A stretch of 64,000 nt of DNA from Sitta carolinensis (lineage: Eukaryota; Chordata; Aves; Passeriformes; Sittidae). The position numbers and the translations under genes are program-made. Shown one piece after another: positions 33,701-45,800 of the stretch. The notes under the pieces are model-generated. The model ran no database searches and was not told where the DNA came from. It saw only the letters and a list, made by a program, of their open reading frames with translations. The stretch spans positions 107,842,108 through 107,906,107 of the forward strand of contig CM063283.1 of NCBI GenBank assembly GCA_032173965.1, written 5' to 3'. Every line of letters begins with the position of its first letter. Within the stretch, counting starts at the first letter, position 1.

Positions 33701-35559
33701 GGGCTCAGGGTGGGCTGCCCTTTCCCTGGAGATCAGAGTCATGTTCTCTAACATGAAATATCTTTTCTTTTTAACTTGGAGCACTTTTACTAGATGAATT
33801 CCCACTTAGTACTGCAAATTCCTAGCACCAGGAATTTGTCTGTTAACGAGCATTGGAGGAAGGAATCTCTGAGCCCCCACGGTCACACTGCTCCTGATAA
33901 TGCCATTTCAGAAGACCAGAGATATATGCAATATGCAGAATTTTATTCCAGGAATGTCAACAGCATCAGGGCCAAGAGGTCTCCTGAAACCACTTAGAAG
34001 AAAACAAAGGCAATTGCTCATTTTCTCTCAGTGCTCATACCTAGGTTATGTAACATGTCCTGGTCACTATTATTTTTGTCTTCCCATCCTATTCCCATGG
34101 CAGATGGTTCACCTTGTGTTAATTTGATTCATAAGATTTCTGGGATAGAGAATGTATCTCGCTGTGCTTGCAGTGCGTACATCTGGCATTTCCTGGCTTT
34201 CAAGTGCTTGACTATGCAGCCTAAATAAATACAATTTTTGTACAAAGATATTTGTAATACATTTATATTGCTATATTTATATTAATAATGTATCATTAAA
34301 CATTGGAGGAAAGTAATTTGAAATGCAAAATGAAGAGAGAGGTGGATACGAAAAAATTATAAAGCTGTAAAATGTAGAAAATTGCAATATATTCACAAGG
34401 TAACTGAATTAGGTTTTGCAGAATGACTTCTACATACAGAACTTTTAATTTTCAAGTGTCTGACTTTGCAACTTGTTTCTTAACATAATTTTTTTGCCTG
34501 TTTCTCTTTTTAAATGTAATTGTCTATTTTTTTCCATGAAGTAGAAAGTGATGAGGAACAAATTATATGTAACTGTAGCAGCCTGCTGTTATTGTGAGAA
34601 GGATGTGAGCTCCAGACAGAGAATGGGGCTTGCCTCCAGACCCAGACCCCACAATTTGGTGTTGCTGGAATTGATGTCCACACATAAAACACTTACCTAT
34701 CCTGCCACTGCAGTCATTGGGGTCTACAGGACTTCCCTAAAATGGGATGTCTGGTGAATTCACAGCTCCCCAGGTCCTACTGAATGGCTCTCCAGTAACA
34801 GCAACAGGAGCTGAGACATTCACTCCACCTGCAGGTACCTGTAGAGGGGATCGGTGTGTTTAAGTGTCTGGAAGTGGAGATGAAGAGCAGCACCTGAACC
34901 TGTGCCCTGATCAGGGACTTCTGGTGCTGTATTACACACTCTAGGGAACCCCATTTACTCTCCAGCCAGCTCTCTGGAAGAATGTGGGTCTCCTGCTTTT
35001 CCTTCAGCCCCAGAGAGTTCTGCAGGAGAGCAGAGGGTGTCTGAAATAGCCCAAGTTGTCTTTGGAAAACAAAACTGAGTCCTGAGTTCCCCTCCAGGCT
35101 GGGGAATGGATGTTCCCAGGATTGCCATGCTCATCTTGCTCCTTGCTCACCTTCTGGGCACAGGAGGGCCCTGCAGTTTGGGGAGGGAGGAGGGAATACT
35201 GCTATTTAACATGGTTCCCCAACAAAAAACATACTCTGCTGCTGTGTACAGGGTTCAGAAAAATGTATAATTCTACAGGGATAGGGAAAGCCCCTGGCCT
35301 GTCTCTCTTCTCATCATTGATTGCTTCAGCAGAGATACTGAGGACTCCCAAGAGGAGTAAGATGAGTGGGTTTGCAGCAGCCACAGACTATCCTCAGAAA
35401 GCTGATGGCTGGCAAGGAAGCAAGTCTTTCCCAAAGATTAAAATTAAGGGTGATCTTTTGAGGACAATATACTTCTTCACAAAAACCTAACAAGAATCTC
35501 ACTCTTTCAGCCAAAAGACTTTGCTGCTGCTGAAAATCCAGCTCCCCTCACCCCACGGC
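30767..35559. other. Intergenic, no gene recognised
   Basis: The part up to about 31,210 has LTR-like words (see the findings) but is too decayed to call. At 32727-33290 lies a plus-strand open frame of 187 codons, the longest outside the CpG island that I cannot explain by repeats. It has no recognised domain. The remainder is AT-rich and featureless by eye. Confidence 0.65.
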
Positions 35560-35800
35560 AAAACACTGAATATATGAAAGTTTCTGGTGAAACGCCACGA
35601 TGGTCTTTTGTAATGCAAAGCATTAAGCAATGTAAAATGACAGGGCCCTTATCCACTTCTCCTGAATTAATCAGAAAGTGGTTTAGGCTTTTAAGAGAGG
35701 ATAATGGGGATAGAGTTGCTTATCACGGACATGGTGCCATTTACGTGGGTGCCTGACAGGCAAATCATCTTGGAAGTGGTGAGCATTGCTGTGCCAAGCC
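35560..35800. promoter_or_regulatory. Candidate conserved regulatory block (unverified)
   Basis: Dense in octamer and homeodomain-type words, including TTTTGTAATGCAAAGC, GAATTAATCAG and GGATAATGGGG, with scattered CpGs and no repeat similarity. This suggests a possible enhancer, but only cross-species alignment could establish it. Confidence 0.25.
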
Positions 35801-38800
35801 CCTCTGCTGGCTTGTGTGATGCTCACCAAGCCTGGAATGCAAAATCAGCTGCTCTGATGGAAACCACAACTCTGTGAACTATTTTCAGAAGACACTAACA
35901 AGATTTTGCTTTGTGTTCATCAGTACAAAATGGAAAGCCCAAAGAAGACAGAAGGGACAATTGCTCTCTTCCAAAAAATAGCTACAGCCACATAAACCAG
36001 AAGTTTGGGTTTACCAAGAAGTAAAAATTGGGTTAATTTAAATGGGGCATTACATGATTTGATACAAGTCTGGCCCTGCCCTGAACTAGTAAGTGCCAAG
36101 TTTGTCTATGGACATCCCTTCTCAGTCATGCTGCTAGCATGTCTACAGTACCACAGTTTGATGATCTGTCATGTGTCCTCTCAGCTGATGACGAACTGCT
36201 GCCACATTCCCAAAATGTGCACAGCTGACAGGTGGTCACTTCCTTGACTGTGCCATCCAAGAACATACTCCAACACGGAGTCATGCTTGTGTCCTGTTTA
36301 ACTGTAGATGACATGCTCACCTAGTTATGTTCAGCCTGGAGATGAGACTTCAGTGAGATGTCACACCCTCTCTATTAATGGCATCCTGAGCCACATGTCA
36401 CCACAGCAGCTGAAAGCCTGATTTGTTCTGAAAGGGGATATTAGAACACAGGTTTTGCTTTCTCCTAGGGTTGGAGGACTTTATCCCAGCTTCCTGCAAT
36501 CAGAGGTTTTGTGTTTCCCTATGCTGCTTCCCAACTGCTGTGTTTAAGAGCTGCTAATGATAGCTTTTGGTACCCTTGTTGCTGGGCATTTGCATCAGCA
36601 GCTGTGCAGGAGCTGGAACAGGCTCATGGCTCTGCCATGGAAGTGGCACAGCAGCTAGAGCCAGAGGGCTTGTCTTCCAAGCTTCCTCAGCATGCCAGCT
36701 ATGAATGGCCTTATTTTCCTTCTTGTGTAGCCTCTACATGCTCAAGGCTAGAAAGCAGTTGAGAGGTGTCTGGGAAGAGGGCTGGGCAGTGTGCTGCAGC
36801 TGGAATGACCCATGAATCTATCTCTGTGTGATGCTGAACTCTGCTGGGGCTGAGGCCAAACTGTGAATGAGTCCACTCAGGCACCAGTATGAAGCTGAAG
36901 CAATAACCACTGCATATTTTTGCCTGTATTACAAATAATTAATATCTGGCCCCTAAAAAAATCTCTGGGAAAGTCCCTGGTGTTGTCTACTTTTCTATTC
37001 TCAGCTGCCATATCTCAGACTTTGGAAGATGGGGCCATATAACAATGGACCAACTTGTTATACTGCCTATTAACAAAAGGCCACTCTGACCTCTGCAGAA
37101 ATCTATTGGAGTATTATAAAAAATCCAATAAACTTAGCCATAAAATATGAATGGGTTAAAAATCTAGTTCTTTGTTTAAATATTTTGTTTTCAGCAGAGC
37201 ACAGAGCTACCCATAGCATGCTATTAAAATACAGTTAGGCAGAATATTATATACTGATGGAAAACCATAACATCAATAGAAGAAGAGCTGTGGTATGGAA
37301 CCAAATCAAACCATGTATTTTGTAACAGCTCAAATGCACCCTGACTCTAACTGATTACTACATTACTGCTGTAGCTGCTGCATGGACATGCTGGGAATGT
37401 ATAAAGAGTTGCTCTCACTATTACTCAAACCCTTTTCTCTGTGGAATGACAATTTCCCATTTTTCAGTCTCCAGCATTCCTTCCTTTCTGTTCAGATGTG
37501 CTTAATTATTCAGACCCATTTAACTATTTGTCCTACTGCAGTGTGATTCATACTTCAAGACTCAACACAGTAACTGTAATGCCGAGAAAAAATACAATGC
37601 CACCCAAGACACCCTCTGCTCAACTGGTCATCCCTTCATTTTCTAGTAGAAAAACCCTTTTGCTTGCTTTTATCTTACCAGCAAGACAGAAGCTTTATTG
37701 TTTCAAAGTATTGGGGTTTTTCTGTAGCTACTGGGTACAGAATGCAGTTATTTCTGTCTCCTATATTGTTCTTGTCTTTTCCATGCATTTATCCTAACAA
37801 GCTTAGAGCCATGCTGGCTGCCATCAGTTCTCTTCATTTTTGCTCCTATATACTTAAAGGCTTTTTTTCTCCCCAGTCTTGCCATTTTCAGCCTGCTCAG
37901 AACCACCTCTCTAGTGGAGAGAAGAAAGCCCTTTCCAGGTATTTTTGCTTTTCTGGAACAAAAAATATTGTACAGGGTTTTTTTTCCCCCACAGAAAAAT
38001 AACTGATTTTTTGCTTTTTGCATAAATCAAGACAAGGTTGGAGCAATAGTCATTTGTCTGGATCTGCCTCTCTGGCCTCTTCCTCAGGGACTAGGCAAGA
38101 GGAACTAGTTGATGGCTCTGTGTTCCTTCCTAACTTTCTACAATCATATTTTTTTCCTATAGCTCCTCTAGGAAAAGGTACTGCCTGAGGCCATGGCTTT
38201 ATAGCATCCTGAATTGTGTCCCCCCCCTGAGGCAGGGGGATCTCAGGGGCAACAGCTGGGTTAGGAGAGAGCCTGAGGAGACTCCTGGTCATCCTTCCAC
38301 TCTGGTATAAACACACTGGTCTCCTTTACTCAGATTCTTTTACAGCAGCTGTGCCATTTTTCTGGCAGAGGGTGCTTGCTGAGCCTTTCAGCTATTACCC
38401 AGCACTCCCAGAATAGAGTTATTGGCAGAGCACAGGCTTGAGAATCTCAGAAATTATGGCCATTTCTTGAATTAGCCTCTGTAGACTCACCAAAACTGTC
38501 TGTAGGAGAGAAATATCCAGTAGAGAAATTTATTACAACCTTTTGCTGTCTGACCATTGATCCTATCAGATTTTAAAGATGAACAGCTGAGCATGCAACT
38601 CTCACCCATTCCCCTAAATCCTCGCTATGGCTTTTGGAGTATGAGGGTTTTTTTTTTCCTGTTAACTGGCTACAAATATTAGGACCCTGCTGTCCCTGTC
38701 TGCTGGAGACATGGGGAGTAAGGTCCTTATGTATTCTTCACAAAGTGCTGCTGTTCTCTAGACCATGGAAACAACCCAGCACACATCAGACAGGGGATGT

Positions 38801-39674
38801 ATGATAATGACAGTGGGGAATACAGCAAATACATGGGGAATCCAGCAAATACAGGTCCCTATGGTCCCTGCACCACAGCCACTGCTTCTTCTCCATGTTC
38901 CTGAGGGAGCAGGACAAAAACTGGGAGAAGTGCAGCTCTCTGTCTCTTTCCAAGAGCACACACACAAACAAAATCCATGTCATGAGTCGGCGAAGACAAG
39001 ACACAGACCAAGCAACATCCATTCAGCCCAACCATGACTGACATATCTGACAATATGCAAACCCTCTATTTGAGCCCTCCACATAGACTTCAGCCAAATC
39101 CCCAAAGATTTTCAGTCATAAATCATTTAAAAAACAGAATTTATTTTTCTTGGCTTGTAAAGAAATTAAGAAATTTTCATGAGTTTAGAAGACAGAAATT
39201 TAATGAGTTTCAAAGGTAAGACTAAGGGCAGATTAATCTTAAGACCAAGCTGTTTCCAGATAGGCAGAACCTCCAAGTAGGTTTAATGTAGCAACTGGTG
39301 AGAAAATCACACCATTCAGTGCAAAGAAAGGAAGGGAGGAGACAGGAACAAAGAAGGTGCAGCAGGGGGTATAGAAGATGGTGCAAACATTACTCTGGTT
39401 TCTAGGCATCCAGAAGTTCTCATATTTCTGTAACATCCAGCTTCAAGTCATAGATACCTTTTGCCATTAGCACAGACTTTTGCAGACTGAAAGAAATAGG
39501 TATGTTTTCTATATAGACTAATAAACAAGAGTTAAAAATAACCCATAGAGTCAAATAATTCTGAAATTTAATAATTAAGTTACACTTAGTACTTGCACCA
39601 TTCATTAATTTCAGAGCAGTGCCTGAACAGTAATTAACAGTCATCACAACAGCTGAAAGTCATCAAACAACTGT
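35801..39674. other. Intergenic, no gene recognised
   Basis: Single-copy-looking sequence. It contains a 20-bp tandem duplication at 38815-38854. Open frames are short and unrecognised. Confidence 0.7.
38815..38854. repeat. 20-bp tandem duplication
   Basis: Two adjacent units, GGGGAATACAGCAAATACAT and GGGGAATCCAGCAAATACAG, differing at two positions. Confidence 0.9.
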
Positions 39675-39677
39675 ATA

Positions 39678-39762
39678 AATATTATCCCTCATTTATAAAT
39701 ATGAGAAAAAGGGGAGAGACAATAAATGAAATGCCCAAGGCTACAGAGGAATTATAGGAGAA
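39678..39762 (-). mobile_element. MIR-type SINE relic, antisense fragment
   Basis: The + strand reads ATTATCCCTCATTTATAAAT, then GAGAAAAAGGGGAGAGAC, then AAATGCCCAAGGCTACAGAG. This follows the reverse complement of the MIR core (ATTATCCCCATTTTACAGATG, GAAACTGAGGCACAGAG, CTTGCCCAAGGTCACACAG). The fragment is short and diverged and its edges are uncertain. Confidence 0.55.
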
Positions 39763-42593
39763 GCAAGATGAGAAAGTGGCTGTCTTTGAACATCATCTCC
39801 ACTGGGCTGTTCTTCACTCCATGGGAAGGTGAGTACAGGCTGCCACCAGTGGGCAATGGGGGAACATTCCATTGCTGCTGGCTGCTTTAAACAGCTGCAG
39901 GAGTGGTGGGCAGTGACACAGTGGGTTCTTTGCCCCCCAGTCCCAGGCTCACATAATAACATCCCCACACATCACCCCTCTGCAAAGGAAGTAAGGTTCA
40001 GTTACCAGCAGCTCAGGGCAGAGCTGGAATCAATTAGCTGTACATTAAAAACTGCTTTTTTAAGAAAAAAATCTATGTTAAACATTAATACTGGGAAATA
40101 AGTTAACTATTACACAAGACCAGAACGTAGTACAAAGGGCTTCATACACATGGGCAAGTTTGGGAACGTAAAGTAAAATCCAGGCCCCACTGAAGTCAGT
40201 AGGATCAAGATTTTATCTGCTTGCCTTTAATGAATTTAGTAATTTGACAACAGATTCTTAGCCTGAAGAGGACACAATATGGTTCACGACTCCCGTTATT
40301 AAAGCACAGGGACAAGGAAAATGATGGAGGGCTTCCATTTCCTAGGATAGGTTAGCAGTAATACAATATTTCCATCACCCTGTGAGGAGGTGACATAAGT
40401 GCTTCACTAGCCATCCCTGCTAAACCACATATTTCTCCCTCAGCACTGCTCTCAGAACTGTTATGGCAGTATTTATACTCTGCCAGAATCACTTCTCTGT
40501 GAGTAAAAAATGGTTATACAAGCAGACAGCACAGCAGCTACATGTAACTGTGTGCTCCTCTTCATGTGGACACCCAATATTTTGTTTTCAAAGGCTGGCC
40601 ACGGAGCATCTCTGGCAGCTTTCTGCCCTCATGTGAACAGGCTGGTGGCCCCAACCACCACCAAAGCAGAAGCTGTGCAGACAGAGCCTGGCTGTAATTG
40701 GGCTTTCTAATTTTAAAGCCACACTACATTACCACTGGTCATATTCTTCAGGGTGCTGAAATCGATCTCTGCAGTAAAGCTGCACCCACGGATGCTGCCC
40801 ATGTGATCCTGTTTAAATTGGAGCACCAGAGAAAAGACAAACTATTGTGATTGCTTTTATTCTGCTCTCTGCAACAAATATTTTCCAGCCTGGTGGGTTG
40901 ATAGGAGAGAAGAGCAGAATAATCCTTGACTGTCTTAACTGTGTCAGCAGAAGCCTCTGGTGCAGATCCAGCTGCACTGGTGAGAGTTTGTGTTTTCTGG
41001 GATAGTCTGCCCTGCTCATAAAATACAGCTTTGCTTTCTTTAGGAGCACAAAGAGCAGAAACAGTGATACAGCTACACACCCAAGAAAAATCTGTGTTGT
41101 TCAAATCACTGTACCTGCATTACTGTGCAAGAAAAGTCCTTCTAGGGCCAGCACGGCTTCCGACTGCCACACATGAGCTTTGAGAAACTTGAGCAACTGC
41201 TTTAATGAGTGAACAGATACAGCTGTCACTCACTCCCAGTTGCAAAGGTTATCACCCCCTTAGCAATGCGAGGTGCAGGAAATGTCACCTCTTCTTTGGT
41301 GGCTCCAAATTTTGATCCACAGCATTAGTTGAGAAAGCCTTAATGTGCAGGATTGGGAATGGGAGCAGATGTAGGTGGGTGCTCGTCTCCTTCTGCTGAC
41401 TCTTAAAAGGTTGAACAGAGGGACAAAGCAGACAGCTGGAGGCAATAACATCTTAAACTGCTACAGCAAGGGTTACCTTCTGACAAAACCCTTTGCAATG
41501 AAATTGTATACATGGACTTGAGAAATACAGATGTTAATATAATCTGATAAAACACCAAAAATAGGGAGACTGTGTGGTAATTTTCCTCTGTGGGCCAGCA
41601 TTGTCCCAGGACTTCTGTGGCTGAAACCAGGACTCAACCCTGGTGCTTTCTCTTTTGTGCTTTCCCTTTTCAGTCAGTCTCTAGCAAGGGAGGAGTGATG
41701 TTTTTTCAAGCTTTCCTGTGCTTGCTGTTAAGGAGATCTGCAGACTGGGGCTTTTCTGGTGCTCACCTGTGTGTGCAGGAACAGTATAACCCTGGGACCT
41801 GTTCTGATAGACACCTGAGCATGCAAAGAATGTCTCTGATTACCCTGCCCAGTCTGGTTAGAAGGTGAGAGTGATGGAGGCAGAAGCAGAAGGGGCAAGA
41901 GCAACATTGCTCCAGTTAAGGGAGTCAGTGCTTCATCCCAAAACACCCTGAGTCCTGTTCAGTGACTACTTATGTTATTACTGACATATTGCAGGGAACA
42001 GAGCCTCCTGCTGCTTCCCAGATGAGACTCAGGCTCCTCTTGATAGCTTCCCTGCTGAGCCCCGTGAGCTTTGGGAGCTAGACCCCTTTAAGGGTTGCAG
42101 AGGGATCCCCTGCCAACAGGAGGGACAGAGGATTCCTCACTCTCCCTCCCTGGCTCCCCTCCATGCTGAGATTGGCATGCTCTCATATCAGACAAAACCA
42201 GATCTTCTCAGGCTGAGGAAAGCACAGAGCCAAAGCTGTTTTCATTCAAGGCACATTTTCCACCCCCTAGTCTTATTATATGGTGAGATGGAAGATGAAG
42301 AAAAAGATGAGCTAATGCCACTGCCTTTTCTTTAAAAAGCTGCTGATCCTCCTCAGAAAAGCAGTACCTCTGGTGGAATGAGTCATCCAGCATTTCCTAC
42401 TCATTTCTTAAATTATCAATGGAGAGAAAGAGAGATGCTCAATCAAAGATGCTGAATTAATATCTGGAAGTTTCTAGGGATACTTTCTGCCCTCTCTAAA
42501 TGATAGAGAGAATTTTCTTTAGGAAGGCTGGAATAAATGTTTCTATACCATGGGCTAGAGACCCAAGAAGCAGGCTGGTGCTGGTCTAAATTA
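39763..42593. other. Intergenic, no gene recognised
   Basis: I see no gene, RNA or mobile element here. Open frames are short and unrecognised. Confidence 0.7.
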
Positions 42594-42808
42594 GATCATA
42601 GAATCACAGAATATTCTGAGTTGGAAGGGGCCCACCAGGATCATCAAAATCCAACTCCTGGCCCCGCACAGAGCAGCTCCAAGAATCCCACCCTGTGCCT
42701 GACAGTGCTGTCCAAACACTTCTTGAGGTCTGTCAGTCTTGGAGTTTTGACCACTGTCCTGGGGAGTCTGTGCTAGTGCCCAGCCACACTCTGGATGAAG
42801 AACCTAAT
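42594..42808 (-). mobile_element. CR1 LINE fragment, 5'-truncated 3' end
   Basis: The + strand opens ATCATAGAATCACAGAATAT and GAGTTGGAAGGGGCCCACC, the reverse complement of a bird CR1 3' end, and continues through GTGCCCAGCCACACTCTGG and GATGAAGAACCTAATATC, which also belong to CR1 consensus. About 215 bp are retained. Orientation is the same as the copy at 18.3 kb, but the sequence differs enough to suggest another CR1 subfamily. Confidence 0.93.
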
Positions 42809-45800
42809 ATCTGGGTGCTTGTTTGTGCTTGGACAATGCTCACCTGGAAGAGACAGTGTAGGAGCACAAATATGTCCACTGACTGGACCTCAGTTCACAG
42901 GATAAGTCCAGGGGCAGACTCAATGTCCTGTGGAAAGGGTGAGGAATTCTGGCTGCCAGAAGATCACCCCTCTGTTTCCAGGTTCTGCCTCTGCTACTCC
43001 TCCTCACGGGCTGATGTGAACAAAGCCTAAATGAGGTGGCACTTATCAGGCAATTTGCTCCCTTCCTGCTCCTTTTCTCCCTTCTCTCCTTCCACTGTTT
43101 TTCTTCTTGCTCTTCCTCCCACTCAGCAAGCTGCTTGCTTTCCAAGGATAGCTTTGCCCTGAAGGTCAGAGCTGCTGCTAGCAGCTGTTTTATTTCTTAT
43201 TAGTATTTGAGGAGTTCCCTCCCTGCCTCCTAGGTCTGCCTGCAATCCCTACAATGACATATCTATAAAATATCTGCACCTCCAGTCAAATGACACAAAC
43301 TGGATTTCAAGCCTATTGAACTAACAGGGTATCTTAGCAACAAATATTTATTTTAATAACAGTATTCCCAGCCATGTTAAACAAGCACCTACTTCAATAG
43401 TCAGAATGCCCTAGAACATTTTATTTTGTACCACAACCCACCTTCTGTTGGCTCATCTTCACTTCAAATAGCTACTAAAGTCAATGCCAATTGTCCCAGA
43501 GAGGTGGTCCTCAGTGACTTCCCAACATTTTAGAACAATACCCAAAAAAAGCAGGTCACTGCACTCCTGCTAACCACCGACACAGATTTGACGTGGGGGC
43601 TTTTCACTATCTGCTAGAGACTTCTTCTTGGTGCTGGTGTTGATCTGCTCAGAGGAGATGTTGAACTGATTTCTTGCATTGTTAATTTACTGCGTCTCTG
43701 AGGACTGCAACACTCCAACTCCTCCCCCAGCAAGGACCACCAGGCTGATGCCTGCTTTGTCACAGTCCATTCTTGACTGACATCCTCTCCTTGAAGCTGT
43801 CAGGAAGCAATAAGTGACATCCCAGCAAACTTCCCTGCTCATTCATGCTGCTCACCCTACTTGCCATGAGGCTTCACCATCCAATTCCTCTGGCCCTTAT
43901 TAGGATTCCAGGAAGGATTTTTCTTTAAAAGAAATTTCCAATTCCCTCTTGAAAATTAGCTGTAGTGGAAACATTCACACATCGGAAATAATGGCTAACA
44001 TAACCACCTAGCTTTACTGTTTTATTGTTATTGTACACTTTGCAATTACCTTTTCCTCTCCCCTGCTAGCTAAGCCAAGAGACTGACTGTGACATCAAAC
44101 CATAATTTGTATGGTCATCGTTATAAATTTATGAAAGCAAGTAATAGTTTGTCTTATGGAATAAAATAACACAGCATGAAATTAGAGTAGCTTATCTTCA
44201 TATTCCTTGGACAGCACATTGTTGCTCCCTGATGGGTTGAAAGCTCTTTCTTTTGATAAACTCACTAGTATCTGCCTTTGTACTCTCCTAGTGAGATATT
44301 TTAGTGACAGAAACATCCAGAAGCATTTTTCTCAGCATTACCCTGTAGAGGATAAACCCAGCTCTTCTTGTCCCCAGCACTCACTGGGTTCAAGTTTTGT
44401 TTCAGGAAGAGAATACCGTGGTCACCAGAAAGCACAGCCTCTCCTAGTGCACAGTCACCTGGGCATTGTTGAGCAATACATTCTTCAGTTCTCTTTAATT
44501 CCCCCAATATTTCCTCCTGCTACTCTGTGTGTCAGCAGCAGTGATTCAAGCAGCATCTGAGCAGTTTTACTCCAGGGATCCAGCATGATCCAGCCTGGGC
44601 CAGTGGGCATTGTCCTGGATCCTGGGGATGGTCCAGCACAGCCAGGTGCACTAGCTGCAGCTCCTCACTGAATTGCTCCACTTCCAGGCTGACTTTAGTC
44701 CATGTATTTTCTCTCTTCCACCTGCCACCCTCCTCCCCCAGTTACAAATGAATGTTTGTGTACAGCTCAAGGAGAAACACCTTTCACAGCTTCATAAAAA
44801 TAAATTATGTCAGCCTGCCGCTGAGCTAGTCAGGAAGTTCTGCTGAGGACAAAAGCTGTACTAAAGCTGCCATCATGCAGTATTTAGCAATCCTACCTGG
44901 GCTAGAGGTGGATCTACTATCCCATAAACTGTGTTCATGGACAGGGGAACTGGTAATTACTCCCAGCTCCCTGAAACAGCCACAGGACTTAAAAAAAATG
45001 TTATGGCAAGATTCACTGTTTACAACTGGGCAGCTGAGCACTACTTATGTTGAAAGAGGAATATTGCCCATGTCTCTCATTCTTGCTTGGTAAGGGTTGA
45101 AGTCCAGACCAAACAGGTGGTGTGACCTGTGCTGCTCCCCAGACAAGTCCAAGGAGTGTTTTGGGTTGGATGCCAGACACCTGTGGTCTGAAAACAACTC
45201 CTCCTCTGATTCTCTTAGCATAACTTCATTAATGACAAGGACTGAAAGTGACAGCCTCATCATTTGATTTGATTGCTTATTGTGTTAATTTGGTATGGAA
45301 GTGCTTTGAAGCCATTAATCTATTGATTCATTTTTACTTGAGAACATAATTTGATTACTGTATTTTTTGCATGTTTATTAGTTTTGTAAATAAACCAAGT
45401 AGCATGCTTGCTTTCAATTTATGTTTGCTCTATTATTCAGTTTGAGAAATTATATAAAAAAGGTCACATTGCTGGCTAGGTTAGACCATTCCAAAGACAA
45501 GCCTGCCTAACATGGCAAAGGCAAGTCTATCCATGCAGCTCTTCATCCACATTATCCATGTACAGCATATGCAGCTTTACTCTGTCCAGCAACACTACCC
45601 ACTCCCCTATTCATAAAGCACAGCTGGCTCCTCCAAATACATCACAGTTCTATTTTCTGATGTGTGAGCCACATTTTTTGCAGCTGCATTAACCAACCTT
45701 TGCCAATGTCCCTCTAAGCCAGTACCAGCTCAAAAACACATTCCAGTTGTTCTAGGTGGAGTTCTTCTCCCCATTCACTCACAGTAGATGCTCATATATA

